Notes: generated by a model from the sequence alone, not told the origin. Counted from the stretch's first letter, positions 32,931 to 41,869 are shown. The stretch is DNA of 64,000 bases from CAYNLK01 sp964398055 (GCA_964398055.1 CAYNLK010000026.1:23374-87373), one strand, 5' to 3'. Program-made: numbers and translations.

Positions 32931-33434
32931 TCACGCATAAACCACCTGGGTTGGATCGAATTTGTCACGCTGGATGACCGTGCCGGTATCCACCTTGACC
33001 AGGCCGTCCTCGATGATGACCGGAAAGAGGTCGAGCGCTCGCGGGGCCGGCGGGTTTAGCACGTCGCCGCGGGCGTCAAAGGCAGAGGCGTGGCAGGGAC
33101 ACAGAAATTGCCTCCCCGGCGCTTCCCAGGGCACGCTGCAGCCCAGGTGGGTGCATTTGCGGTACAGCGCCAGAAAACCGCCATCTTCCAGCCGGGACAG
33201 GTAAAAACGGGACTGGGTGAAGGGGGTCACGGAGTTGGGTGGAAAATCAGCCACCGGCCCGGCAGTGACCACACTGCCAAATTCCCCCTCGGCTACCCGC
33301 GGCAGCGAAAAGGCCACAGCCATCAGCCCGGCCTCAGCCAGGGCCAGCGCCCCCAGGCCAATCCAGGCCAGCTTCAAGAAGTCGCGGCGGGTTGGTTCGG
33401 ACTCAGGGGTGAGGTCAGGTTGGGTTGCACTCAT
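32931..33434 (-). CDS. Rieske [2Fe-2S] protein of a cytochrome bc-type complex
   Basis: A 167-residue Rieske subunit with an N-terminal Tat-like segment (RRDFLK followed by a hydrophobic stretch) serving as a membrane anchor. Cluster ligands are in CTHLGCSV and CPCHASAF, the first Cys and His of each box binding iron and the others forming the disulfide. It takes electrons from quinol at the outer face and passes them to the c-type cytochrome. It is encoded between cytochrome b (23 bases upstream) and the triple-haem cytochrome, after the minisatellite. Confidence 0.95.
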   Translation of the reverse strand: MSATQPDLTPESEPTRRDFLKLAWIGLGALALAEAGLMAVAFSLPRVAEGEFGSVVTAGPVADFPPNSVTPFTQSRFYLSRLEDGGFLALYRKCTHLGCSVPWEAPGRQFLCPCHASAFDARGDVLNPPAPRALDLFPVIIEDGLVKVDTGTVIQRDKFDPTQVVYA

Positions 33435-33456
33435 GGGTTAGCTCCTCTCAGGGAAA

Positions 33457-34872
33457 TCAATGTCCGGTTACGGCCGCGGCGACATCCCAGGGCCACATCA
33501 GAGCCATGCCCGGCCCTCTGAACCAGATGCCCACCACCATCAGCATGATGAAGGCCACCAGCAGCAAGATGAACGTCGCCTGAATGGTCTCGCAGTTTGT
33601 GGCCCGGAACAATTTTTTCAGCCCGTCATAAAAACCGATCACCAGCAGAACCAGCAACGCCAGCGGGACCAGCCCATTACTGATCAGGGTCGGCAGGCTG
33701 GGCAGCCAACCGGCAAAGTCGATGAGATATTCGTCGGCGATAACCAGGAGTGGAGTAAGCGCCAGAGCGACTCCGGCAGCGACCAGCCCCATCCGGCGGC
33801 CTTTGTCAGAGCGAAACCAGACGCCGACGCTATCCAAGTCGGCGTCGAGATATGGCAAAATCACCAGGGCAGCCAAAGCCAGGGTGGGGATTACCAGCGA
33901 GGCCACTAGCGGGTGGAAATGCAGCAGCAGTTCCTGAATACCCATAAAATACCAGGGCGCTTTGGCCGGGTTGGGACTCTGGTCGGGATTGGCCAGCTCC
34001 TCCAACGGCGCATTGACCCACATAGCCCAGAGCAGCAAAAGGGCGATCAGCACCACGGTGACCACCAACTCACGCACTACCAGATGCGGGATGGTCACGA
34101 CGCGCGTGATTTTGCGCTCAACCTCTTCTCCCGGGGCCCGCGGGATGACCACGCCGCCATCCTTACGTACCCGCCAGAAATGAAAAGACATAATCGCCAG
34201 CAGGCCAATGGGAATGAGGGCAATGTGCAGGCCATAGAAGTTGAGCAAGGTCGCCGCGCCCACTTCCGGCCCGCCCAAAATGACCGTTTGAATCCATTTA
34301 CCGACGAGGGGAATGTACTCAACCAGGCCGGTGCCGACCGTAATCGCCCAATAGGCCAACTGGTCCCACGGAAGCAGGTAACCGGTGAAGTTGGCGCCTA
34401 CGGTCAGCAACAGCAAGATCAGCCCCAAAATCCAGTTGAATTGGCGGGGTTCCCGAAAACCGCCGGTGAAGAAGACCCGCAGCATGTGTAGAAAGACGAC
34501 CACAATCATAGCGTTGCCGCTCCAGTGGTGCAGGTTGCGGACCAGTTGCCCAAACCAAACATTCGTTTGCAACTGGAGAATATCATTATAAGCCTGAGCC
34601 GGCGAGGGGGTGTAGGTAAACATCAACATCACGCCCGTAACCAGCAGAATCATCATCAGCACCGCGGCCATCCCGCCCAGCCCCCAGGTCAGGCTGAGGC
34701 GGAGGGTCGACTCCGGCACAGTGCTGGGATGCAGGTGCAAAATCAAGCTGTCGAGGACCATCAACTTGCGCTCGCGGTCGCTGGCGGGGGCAAGAGGAGT
34801 GCGGAAGATGGAGCCCCAGATACGTTGGAGCAAGTTCGGGGAGTTGTGAGCGCCGGTTTGTGCTTCTGACAT
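33457..34872 (-). CDS. Cytochrome b of a bc-type quinol-cytochrome c oxidoreductase
   Basis: A 471-residue membrane protein in which the b6-like N-terminal four-helix part and the subunit IV-like C-terminal part are fused. Haem-ligand His occur in RNLHHWSGNAM, VFLHMLRVFFTGG and YGLHIALIPIG/MSFHFW. The Qo-site region reads PWYFMGIQELL, a variant of the usual PEWY element without the Glu. At least eight hydrophobic helices are visible. It is the first gene of the cytochrome b, Rieske, cytochrome c, DUF4405 series. The absence of the PEWY glutamate is shared by several bc-complex lineages. Confidence 0.93.
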   Translation of the reverse strand: MSEAQTGAHNSPNLLQRIWGSIFRTPLAPASDRERKLMVLDSLILHLHPSTVPESTLRLSLTWGLGGMAAVLMMILLVTGVMLMFTYTPSPAQAYNDILQLQTNVWFGQLVRNLHHWSGNAMIVVVFLHMLRVFFTGGFREPRQFNWILGLILLLLTVGANFTGYLLPWDQLAYWAITVGTGLVEYIPLVGKWIQTVILGGPEVGAATLLNFYGLHIALIPIGLLAIMSFHFWRVRKDGGVVIPRAPGEEVERKITRVVTIPHLVVRELVVTVVLIALLLLWAMWVNAPLEELANPDQSPNPAKAPWYFMGIQELLLHFHPLVASLVIPTLALAALVILPYLDADLDSVGVWFRSDKGRRMGLVAAGVALALTPLLVIADEYLIDFAGWLPSLPTLISNGLVPLALLVLLVIGFYDGLKKLFRATNCETIQATFILLLVAFIMLMVVGIWFRGPGMALMWPWDVAAAVTGH

Positions 34873-34933
34873 CGGTTTCTCCTCAGATGGTACATTACTA
34901 ATGAACGTCCAGAAAAGTCTTTTAGCTATTCTA

Positions 34934-34955
34934 GGCGGGGATTAGGAGATTCGGG
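34934..34955. repeat. Degenerate copy of the gcggggatt repeat
   Basis: About 22 bases (GGCGGGGATTAGGAGATTCG onward) matching the left arm of the hairpin at 18294. It sits in the short gap upstream of cytochrome b. Confidence 0.45.
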
Positions 34956-34966
34956 TTGCCTCAAAG

Positions 34967-35602
34967 TTAGAATGATTGGCCCTGGCCCTGACCGGCGCCG
35001 CCACCGCCGCCTTGACCGCGCCCGGCCCAGAGCGGGCGTCCGTTGGGGTCTCGCAGCAGCAACATTTGCCCGCTGGTATCGTTGGTGATCTGACCGGCCT
35101 GGAACATACCGTTCTCACCGCTAAAGCCGATCAGCGTCACCGCATCGCCGGGGTTAAACCTTAGCCCCTGCTGGCTGGCGAAGCCGGGCGGTCCTAACTG
35201 CACCGTTAATTGGCCCATCGCGGCGGTTGACACCGTTAAGCTCTGCTCATTGGCTGCAACGACTTCACCCGCCAGCGTCATCCAGTCATGCTGGGCGGCC
35301 TGGGGCTGGCCGGAGGCATTACCCTGGCCCTGTCCTTGCCCCCGGCCTTGACTGCCTTGACCTTGACCACCACCCTGTCCTTGGCCCTGCCCGTGACCAC
35401 GACCCTGTCCCGGACCCTCACCTTGCCCCTGACCACGACTCTGTCCCTGGCTTGGCCCTCTTCCTTGAGCCTGGCTGGAGCCAAACAAATCATCCACGCC
35501 TAAATCGAGGCTGCTATTGCCCTGGTAGGCGTCGTAAGCGCCAACGCCCACCGCCCCTACTAAAACCAAAATCAATGCGGCGATAATCACTCTCTTAATC
35601 AT
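34967..35602 (-). CDS. Exported Gly/Gln-rich protein with a C-terminal OB-like domain
   Basis: A 211-residue protein with one N-terminal hydrophobic segment (VIIAALILVLVGAVGVGAY), about 60 residues of GQGQ/GRGQG repeats (46-100), a beta-rich domain (WMTLAGEVVAANEQSLTVST, LRFNPGDAVTLIGF) like DUF5666-type OB-fold modules, and a Gly-rich tail ending GQGQGQSF. I do not recognise a specific family. Its place just upstream of cytochrome b, and the similar GQGQG tail on the triple-haem cytochrome, suggest a role at the outer membrane face near that complex. Repeats of this kind change length easily. Confidence 0.65.
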   Translation of the reverse strand: MIKRVIIAALILVLVGAVGVGAYDAYQGNSSLDLGVDDLFGSSQAQGRGPSQGQSRGQGQGEGPGQGRGHGQGQGQGGGQGQGSQGRGQGQGQGNASGQPQAAQHDWMTLAGEVVAANEQSLTVSTAAMGQLTVQLGPPGFASQQGLRFNPGDAVTLIGFSGENGMFQAGQITNDTSGQMLLLRDPNGRPLWAGRGQGGGGGAGQGQGQSF

Positions 35603-35722
35603 AGTTAGAACTCCTTTAGCTTGTCTGGATATTAGTCATCAACTTTTTGGAAATTACAGCTTTAATTTAGCAGAACAATGTGTAGAAATTGTGAAGAAGT
35701 TACGGAGGGATTTTGAAGGGGA

Positions 35723-35977
35723 TCAAACGCCGAGATAGGCTTTGAGTCCGGCCAGGGTGAAGGGCCAGCCGAGGTCGGTTTCGGCTTCGGGAAGTTTGAC
35801 TACGGGGATACGTGCAGCATAGAGAGTCCGGCAATCGGCGTTGTGACTGTGGGTAATGTCAACCACGTCGATCTCTAAGGGCGTGTCACAAGCCACTTCC
35901 AGAAGCAAGCGATATGCATCCAGGCAGAGGTGACAGTTTAGTTTAGTATAAAAGATGACTTTCTTCATACCTGCCAT
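35723..35977 (-). CDS. Glutaredoxin-like small thiol protein
   Basis: An 84-residue thioredoxin-fold protein with the redox pair in KLNCHLCLDAY (Cys15, Cys18), the beta-strand VIFYTK before it and the cis-Pro loop ARIPVVKL. It belongs to the DUF836/glutaredoxin-like group, which differs from GSH-dependent glutaredoxins. It may reduce disulfides in the cytoplasm upstream of the neighbouring CcdA. A start three codons downstream (MKKV) is equally possible. An additional Cys lies in ADCRTLYA. Confidence 0.82.
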   Translation of the reverse strand: MAGMKKVIFYTKLNCHLCLDAYRLLLEVACDTPLEIDVVDITHSHNADCRTLYAARIPVVKLPEAETDLGWPFTLAGLKAYLGV

Positions 35978-36042
35978 TATATAGCAAAGGCCGGAGCTTG
36001 CCTACTTCTCCGGCCTGTTTCGAGTTTTCGCCAGCAAGATCC

Positions 36043-36777
36043 TTAAATATAGGTCAACAGCCATTCCGGGACGAAGCGATTGAAGAACGTATTCAGCACG
36101 GTAAAGGTCCCGCTCAACAGCAGCACTCCAATGATGACGATAAAGGCGCCGCTAACTCGCTCGATGAGCTGCATATGCCGGTTGAGCAGCTTTAGCCGGC
36201 TGGTGGCAGTGGTCAGCATCCAGGCGGTGATCAGGAAAGGGATGGCCAGCCCCATCGAGTAGACGAAGAGGTAGAACATCGACAGGCCGATATTCTGCCC
36301 CTGGATCGCCAGGGTCAAAATTGCCCCCAATAACGGCCCGATGCAAGGCGTCCAGCCGGCGGCAAAGGTCATGCCGATAATGGCGCTGCGGGCATAGCTG
36401 GGCGCCTGGTCGTGACCGTACTCCAACCGTTTCTGCATGTTGAAGATGGGAATGGTAATCAGGCCCATAGTATGCAAGCCAAACACAATCAGGAGCAGGC
36501 CGCCAACCCAGACCAGATATTCGGAAAATTTTCCCAGCGCGCCGCCTAAGAAACCGGCCGGCAGGCCGAAAAGAACCACAAAGACAAAAGTAAAACCAAA
36601 CACAAACAGGAGGGCGTGGGTAAAAACCAACTGGCGCGGGGGCGGTTGATCCCCCACAATGGTTGAGCCGCTCAGATAGCCCAAATAAACCGGTATCAAC
36701 GGCAACACACACGGCGAAATGAACGAGAGCAAACCGGCCAGAAAAGCCGCAGCCAGGGTGATATTTTCAAGACCCAT
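36043..36777 (-). CDS. ccdA: Cytochrome c biogenesis thiol-disulfide transporter CcdA
   Basis: A 244-residue membrane protein moving reducing equivalents across the membrane to keep apocytochrome CxxCH thiols reduced, working with the ResA-like protein at 41870. The redox cysteines are in SFISPCVLPLIP and GWTPCIGPLLG, in the first and fourth of about six hydrophobic helices. The open frame extends 60 codons upstream, but the start at 36777 (AAGGAG seven bases before) gives the usual MGLENITLAAAFLAGLLSF beginning. It is separated from ccmD by about 230 bases, part of which carries a weakly structured A+T-rich stretch. Confidence 0.93.
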   Translation of the reverse strand: MGLENITLAAAFLAGLLSFISPCVLPLIPVYLGYLSGSTIVGDQPPPRQLVFTHALLFVFGFTFVFVVLFGLPAGFLGGALGKFSEYLVWVGGLLLIVFGLHTMGLITIPIFNMQKRLEYGHDQAPSYARSAIIGMTFAAGWTPCIGPLLGAILTLAIQGQNIGLSMFYLFVYSMGLAIPFLITAWMLTTATSRLKLLNRHMQLIERVSGAFIVIIGVLLLSGTFTVLNTFFNRFVPEWLLTYI

Positions 36778-37004
36778 TGTCATCTCCTTGCTGGTAACGT
36801 TTGACGTTGTCGGAAGAAATTGTCGCTGCCAACCTACCTCAATTATAGTTGACCCCAGCATCGCGCGCTGTAAGCTGTCATACACATTAATCGAGTTGTT
36901 CAGCGTTAGCGTAACAGGCAAGTCTAACGTATTTCTTACCGAAAATTGGCTCGCCAATCCGGGGAAACGTTACCTTGAAGCGCTGGCGGAGTAGCCGGAC
37001 GCGC

Positions 37005-37157
37005 TTACTCCTGTTCTGTCTCCGTCCGAACGAACTGTTCCAGCAACTGCACTTCTTTTTCCAGATTGCGCTGGCGACTGACCAGCATATAGACGAAGAC
37101 AAAAGTCACAATCCAAAATACGGCGTAACCTGCCGCCAAAAAGCTCAGATCTCCCAT
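37005..37157 (-). CDS. ccmD: CcmD-like small membrane protein
   Basis: A 50-residue protein (MGDLSFLAAGYAVFWIVTFV start) with one membrane helix followed by a charged coiled-coil tail (LVSRQRNLEKEVQLLEQF). Size, topology (outside N-terminus, AGYAVFWIV motif, basic inner face) and position right after ccmC match CcmD, which holds holo-CcmE to the CcmABC exporter. It has an ATG with GGAGCGAC upstream. Sequence conservation in this family is low, so the call leans on position and topology. Confidence 0.75.
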   Translation of the reverse strand: MGDLSFLAAGYAVFWIVTFVFVYMLVSRQRNLEKEVQLLEQFVRTETEQE

Positions 37158-37189
37158 AATTTGTCGCTCCTATTTCTGGCCAAACGGGT

Positions 37190-37960
37190 TCACCGATACA
37201 GAAGCTGCTGCTTCAGCGTCTCGACCCGTCGCTTCAAATTCTCCAGTTTGATCCGATGGACCATCAGAGCAATATAAAACACGGTAAAAGCAAAAACACA
37301 AAAGATCAGCGTGGTCTGAATGTCGGCCGACATGCCAAAGCCGCCCTGAGCACTCGAGTTGTTGCCCGGCAGGACCACCGCCGGGTGAATGGTGCGCCAC
37401 CAGCGAATGGCGACCCAGTTGATCGGCACCGACATGGCCGCAATGAGGGCATAGACCGCGGCAAAGCGAGCCTGTCGATCCGGATTGTCCACAGCGCCCC
37501 GCAGCATCAAATAACCGATGTAAAGCAGCCAGCTTATGGTTGAAATGGTCAGACGCGGGTCCCAGGTCCACCAGACGTTCCAGGTCGGCTTGGCCCAGAT
37601 GGGACCGCTCAACATCACCATCGCAAAGAAGGCCACCCCAATCTCCACCGACGACAGCGCCCAGATATCCCACTTTTGCCGGCGCGTGATCAGATACAGC
37701 AGTGAGGCGATGGCCGAGACCACAAAAGCCAGGAAGCCGATCCAGGCCGACGGCACGTGAAAGTAGAAGATGCGCTGGGCGGCCCGTTCAGCCGGGGCGG
37801 TCAGATTGGCTGCATCCGGGGCCCAGACCAGGGCCAGATACAGGGCGGCCAGCATCAAGACCCCACTGGCAATCGTCAGGCTATGGCCATAAGTGAAGCC
37901 GCCGCGTTTGGGGGTTGCTTGCTCACGCTGCGAGACCGCAGTTTGGGTTTGGGTTGCCAT
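37190..37960 (-). CDS. ccmC: Haem exporter protein CcmC
   Basis: A 256-residue membrane protein with six hydrophobic helices. The Trp-rich haem-handling motif reads WNVWWTWDPRLT, and the flanking His are in FYFHVPSAW and RTIHPAV. CcmC transfers haem to CcmE at the outer membrane face. The N-terminus is a 25-residue polar extension. The gene follows ccmB by three bases and precedes ccmD, the usual System I order A-B-C-D. Confidence 0.95.
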   Translation of the reverse strand: MATQTQTAVSQREQATPKRGGFTYGHSLTIASGVLMLAALYLALVWAPDAANLTAPAERAAQRIFYFHVPSAWIGFLAFVVSAIASLLYLITRRQKWDIWALSSVEIGVAFFAMVMLSGPIWAKPTWNVWWTWDPRLTISTISWLLYIGYLMLRGAVDNPDRQARFAAVYALIAAMSVPINWVAIRWWRTIHPAVVLPGNNSSAQGGFGMSADIQTTLIFCVFAFTVFYIALMVHRIKLENLKRRVETLKQQLLYR

Positions 37961-37963
37961 ATG

Positions 37964-38704
37964 TTACTCCTCCACCACGTATTCAAACAGCATAAACGAG
38001 GCCGCGATAAAAATGGCGTCAACAACGACCAGCAGGGTCAACCAATGGCTAACATCTTCAAAGGGGGTCCGGTCTAAAATGGCGGCGGTCAACCGCACCG
38101 CCGCCAGCATTACCGGCACCACCACCGGAAAGAGCATAATCGGCAGCAGCACCTCGCGGGCCCGGGTGTGGACGGCCATCGCCGAGAAAAGCGTGCCCAC
38201 GCTGGCAAAACCAATGGTGCCCAGGATGACCACGCCGACCAGCCAGGGCAGGACCGCGACCGGCTGGTTGAACAAGATCATAAAAACCGGCAGCACGATG
38301 ATCTCGACCACGCTGATGAACAGGACATTGCCGATCATCTTGCCAAAATAGATGGCGCTGCGGTCAATGGGGGCCAGTAAGAGGCCATCCAGCACCCCTC
38401 GATCGCGCTCCAGCACAAAGCTCCGGTTCAAGCCCAACATCCCGGCAAAGGCAATGGCCACCCACAACACCCCGGGAGCAACGGCCTGCTGATTCTCCGC
38501 CCGCAGGTCAAAGGCAAAATTGAAAATCAAGATGACCAGCAGAGAAAAGACGAACATGGCGCTGACCATCTCTTTGGTGCGCAGCTCGGTGGCAACGTCT
38601 TTAGCGACGATGGCCAGAATTTTACGCAGATAGCTGCTAAAGCCCCCGTTGGCGGTCGTCGAGGTTGGACTGGACTCAGTTAGCCGTTTGATCTGTTCGG
38701 TCAT
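37964..38704 (-). CDS. ccmB: Haem exporter membrane subunit CcmB
   Basis: A 246-residue protein with about six membrane segments and the family-typical KDVATELRTKEMVSAMFVFSLLV start and LGLNRSFVLERDRGVLDGLLLAPID central region. It pairs with CcmA to form an ABC transporter that drives release of haem-loaded CcmE from CcmC. Its ATG overlaps the ccmA stop by one base, so the two are coupled. No oddities seen. Confidence 0.95.
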   Translation of the reverse strand: MTEQIKRLTESSPTSTTANGGFSSYLRKILAIVAKDVATELRTKEMVSAMFVFSLLVILIFNFAFDLRAENQQAVAPGVLWVAIAFAGMLGLNRSFVLERDRGVLDGLLLAPIDRSAIYFGKMIGNVLFISVVEIIVLPVFMILFNQPVAVLPWLVGVVILGTIGFASVGTLFSAMAVHTRAREVLLPIMLFPVVVPVMLAAVRLTAAILDRTPFEDVSHWLTLLVVVDAIFIAASFMLFEYVVEE

Positions 38705-39399
38705 CAGTTGACGTACCGGAAATATTGCGCCCGCAGCTCGTCAAAGTCAACCTCGGCCCGCTTCACGTCGTAGGCAATTTTGCCGTTGGCCAGGATCACC
38801 ACCCGATTGCCGAGCGACAGCCCCCGTTCCAGATTGTGGGTGGTCATCAAAATAGTCCGCTGGCTGATCCCAACCGCGCCCAGCAAACTGCCCAGCCTAT
38901 CCGAGGCGTGCTGGTCGAGGCCGGTATCCGGCTCATCCAGCAGCAAAATGGGGGGGTTGTGCAAGATGGCCCGGGCAATGGCCAGGCGCTGCTGCATCCC
39001 CCGCGAATAGGTCCGCACCGGGTCGTGCTGCCGCCCCCACAGGCCGACCTGCTGCAATACCGTCTCGATCCGCTCGGAGGCGTCGGGCAGGTCGTACAGG
39101 CGGGCGTAAAAGCGGAGATTCTGGTCACCGGTCAGGTCGTCGTAGAGCAGGGTTTTGTGGGAGACCAGGCCGATGAAGCGGCGCAGTTGGCTGGCGGCGT
39201 CGGCCAGGCGGTAGCCGTTGATGAAGATGTCACCGGCGGTCGGTTTGCTCAAATTGGCCACAAGGTGCAGCAGGGTGGTCTTACCGGCGCCGTTGGCCCC
39301 CATCAGGGTCACAAAGTCGCCCTCGTCGATGGTCAGGTCTAGCCCGCGCAGCACCACCCGCTGGCCGAAAGTTTTGACGAGTTTACGAACTTCAATCAT
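38704..39399 (-). CDS. ccmA: Haem exporter ATPase CcmA
   Basis: A 231-residue ABC ATPase: Walker A GANGAGKTT (about 35-43), Q-loop near LVSHKTLLYDDL, signature YSRGMQQRLAIARA and Walker B ILLLDEPDTGLD, with the switch His in MTTHNLERG. ATP hydrolysis releases holo-CcmE. The signature Ser-Arg-Gly-Met replaces the usual LSGGQ, as is normal for CcmA. It lies 14 bases after the dihaem cytochrome gene and begins the ccmABCD run. Confidence 0.95.
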   Translation of the reverse strand: MIEVRKLVKTFGQRVVLRGLDLTIDEGDFVTLMGANGAGKTTLLHLVANLSKPTAGDIFINGYRLADAASQLRRFIGLVSHKTLLYDDLTGDQNLRFYARLYDLPDASERIETVLQQVGLWGRQHDPVRTYSRGMQQRLAIARAILHNPPILLLDEPDTGLDQHASDRLGSLLGAVGISQRTILMTTHNLERGLSLGNRVVILANGKIAYDVKRAEVDFDELRAQYFRYVN

Positions 39400-39413
39400 A
39401 GTGGTCTGAGTTA

Positions 39414-41201
39414 TTACTCCATTACCTCAACCAACTCAGCTTTATACCTGGCCCGAGCCTGGCGATACACTTGCTCGTCGAGTTCACCGGCTTCAAATAC
39501 CTCATCCAGGCGAGCCAGGATCAGCAACAGCTTCTGGCGGTGGAACTCCGGATCGGGGTCATACAGGTCGGTGTGGTGGGTCAGTTGGAGCCGCATCAAA
39601 GGATAGGCCACGGCTACGCCCACGATTGCCAGCCCGCCCAGAGCCACGATGACCCAACGCCACAACGCCTGGTCAACCGGCGGGGCGGCCACAGTCGCGC
39701 CGGGCATCGCCGGCCTGGTGTTAAACTCAAGGTCGTTCAGGCCGGTTAGCTGCAAGGTCAGTGTGTCGCCTTTGGCCAGACGACCCCCGTTGAAGATGGC
39801 GAATTCGTTGCCCTGCATCTGCCGGTTTTCGACAAACTGAACTTGCGGGCTGCTCAAGTTGGCGCCCTGGTTGCTCATCAGCACGTTCAGGGCGGCCGTG
39901 TCGGCCGGCAACGGCAGCTCAATTTGAACCGAGTCGCCGGTGTAGGGGATATCATAGCTGGCGATGATCGACGAACCCTCCGGGCCGGGCACAATCGGCT
40001 CGGTGTCGACATAACCGGTCTCGGTCTTGAGGTAACGGCGGCCAGCCGGGTCATTCTCAAAGCGGACAGCCGCCGCGCCAGCGGGCACGGGCACGGGAAA
40101 AGTCTGACCATTCTGGCCCACGTAGGTGCGGTCGCTGTCGTTGCCGACCACAAAGATTTGGACGGCGTTCACGGCTTGAGGCGAAAATGACAGCAGGTAG
40201 TGCAATTGGGTGATCTTGACGGCCTGACCATCGGTCGTCGGCTCGTAGACCTGCAGATCGAGGCTGGTTTCGGTGCTGTCCGGGACAAAGATACCGGGCT
40301 GGTTGGTCACGTAAACGACATTCTCGTAAGTACCTTCCACCAGATAAAGGATGGAATGTTCGGTAGACAGATTTTCAAAGCGGAATCGACCCTCGCCATC
40401 GGCCTGGGTGGTCAGAGTCGTGAGCTCGGCATTGTTCTGGAAACCGTGGAGGGTAACGGCGATATTGCCAACCGGCTGGTTGGTGGTGGCGTTGATGACC
40501 TGCCCGGTCAAGACGCCGTCGCTCTTGGGCAGGGTCAGGTCGAATGAGAAGGTGCGGATGTAATCGAGGGCCTGCCACAGCTCCGCCTCGGTCAGGTCGT
40601 TGAGCGGGGCGTGCTGCTCGCCGGCCCGGAAGCTGGCCTGCAAGTTGGCCTGGCTGCGCTGAAACATGATGGCTTGGTTGGTGAAATCGGCAATTTGGGC
40701 CGGTGCGTCGACCCCGTCGCCGGTCCCGCTCTGACCGTGACAGGCGGCGCACTTTTCGGCATAAATGGTTTCGCCGGCGGCGATATTTTGGGGGGTAGTG
40801 CTGAGGCTCCAGACATAGGCGGCCGTGTCCCAAATCTGGGCGTCACTCAGACGGTTGCCCCAGGGCGGCATCATCCTGTCCATGCGCCCGTTTTTGATTA
40901 CGTCAAAGTTGGCTTGGGGTGTGGTCGTGTGGCCAAGCTGTGGATCGGACAAATCCGGCAGAGGATTCGGGATGGAGGCCGCGGTCGGGCCATCACCCCG
41001 GCCGGTGGGGCCGTGACAGGGCTGGCAATTGGCGGCCCACAAAGCCCGCCCGCCCGAGACAGAGGGTCGGCCATCGGGCGACTGGGCCGGCGGCGCGGCA
41101 AGGGACGCGTCTGGAAGCGCCAACAGGCTTAAGCCGGCGATAATTAAAACAAGAGCCGCCAGAAGTGCAGGAATCCGAAACAGTAATTTCTCTTTTACCA
41201 T
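39414..41201 (-). CDS. Membrane-anchored dihaem cytochrome c with carboxypeptidase-regulatory-like domain
   Basis: A protein of about 595 residues. A signal peptide (LLAALVLIIAGLSLLALP) is followed by two cytochrome c domains (CQPCHGPTGRG and CAACHGQSGTG, residues about 50-230), a carboxypeptidase-D-regulatory-like Ig domain (VLTGQVINATTNQPVGNIAV), a further beta domain, a C-terminal membrane helix (VIVALGGLAIVGVAVAYPL) and a short cytoplasmic helical tail (LLLILARLDEVFEAGELDE). The ATG at 41201 is chosen over an upstream one because the signal peptide follows it directly. It sits inside the ccm cluster, of which it is also a client. Redox partner unknown. Confidence 0.85.
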   Translation of the reverse strand: MVKEKLLFRIPALLAALVLIIAGLSLLALPDASLAAPPAQSPDGRPSVSGGRALWAANCQPCHGPTGRGDGPTAASIPNPLPDLSDPQLGHTTTPQANFDVIKNGRMDRMMPPWGNRLSDAQIWDTAAYVWSLSTTPQNIAAGETIYAEKCAACHGQSGTGDGVDAPAQIADFTNQAIMFQRSQANLQASFRAGEQHAPLNDLTEAELWQALDYIRTFSFDLTLPKSDGVLTGQVINATTNQPVGNIAVTLHGFQNNAELTTLTTQADGEGRFRFENLSTEHSILYLVEGTYENVVYVTNQPGIFVPDSTETSLDLQVYEPTTDGQAVKITQLHYLLSFSPQAVNAVQIFVVGNDSDRTYVGQNGQTFPVPVPAGAAAVRFENDPAGRRYLKTETGYVDTEPIVPGPEGSSIIASYDIPYTGDSVQIELPLPADTAALNVLMSNQGANLSSPQVQFVENRQMQGNEFAIFNGGRLAKGDTLTLQLTGLNDLEFNTRPAMPGATVAAPPVDQALWRWVIVALGGLAIVGVAVAYPLMRLQLTHHTDLYDPDPEFHRQKLLLILARLDEVFEAGELDEQVYRQARARYKAELVEVME

Positions 41202-41235
41202 AGGTTGTCTGTCTTTCGCCAGTCGCTGTTTGTTT

Positions 41236-41865
41236 TCAGGCGGGGACATCCTCCGTCAACGGGGCGCCGCATTTGGCGCAGAAGGCGTCGTTGGGCTGGT
41301 GAGGCGCGCCGCACTCCGGGCAGCCGGCTTCAAGCTGCGGGAGCGCCTGGCCACAACCGGTACAGAAGGCGTCGTCAGGCCGGTGGGGTTTCCCGCAAGT
41401 GGGACAGGCCAGACCGCCGCGGGGGTGGTCAATGGACAACTGTTTGAGCGACTCGATTTCAACCTCAATCTCTGGCAACAGGGCTTCGTGGCCGTTGGGT
41501 TGAGCAGTCCTGACTTGCCTGACCAGCGTCTCGATTTCAGCATCCAGGGCCGGATCGATCAACGAAAGCTGGCTCTGGCTCAGCCGGTCGATCTGCTGGC
41601 GGATTTGAGCGGCCTCCAGCTTGGTTTTGTGTAACAGGAGTTCGTAATCTTCGGCTGAAACCTTGCCCATTTCAAAGTCGAACATCAGATCTTTAATGGA
41701 GTCCAGAGCGGCCTGGTAACGGGCCTGATACTCGGCCAGGGTTTGACCGGAACGATTGACCCAAAACAGGGCGTCAGGCCGAGTCTGCTGCCACAGAGGG
41801 TAGGCAATGAGGGCCAGTGCGCCGGCGCCCAGGGCCAGGCTAAGGATTAGCGTTAGGTGGTCCAT
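41236..41865 (-). CDS. CcmI-like membrane protein with two C-terminal zinc ribbons
   Basis: A 209-residue protein: one N-terminal membrane helix (LTLILSLALGAGALALIAYPL), a helical region with the CcmI-type pattern (FDFEMGKVSAEDYELLLHKTKLEA), a second coiled segment, and two zinc ribbons (CPTCGKPHRPDDAFCTGCG and CPECGAPHQPNDAFCAKCG). CcmI holds apocytochrome c for haem attachment by CcmF/CcmH; position beside resA, ccmH and ccmF supports that role. The zinc ribbons are not part of classical CcmI, whose C-terminus is a TPR domain. Zinc ribbons usually face the cytoplasm, so the topology needs testing. Confidence 0.7.
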   Translation of the reverse strand: MDHLTLILSLALGAGALALIAYPLWQQTRPDALFWVNRSGQTLAEYQARYQAALDSIKDLMFDFEMGKVSAEDYELLLHKTKLEAAQIRQQIDRLSQSQLSLIDPALDAEIETLVRQVRTAQPNGHEALLPEIEVEIESLKQLSIDHPRGGLACPTCGKPHRPDDAFCTGCGQALPQLEAGCPECGAPHQPNDAFCAKCGAPLTEDVPA

Positions 41866-41869
41866 TGAC

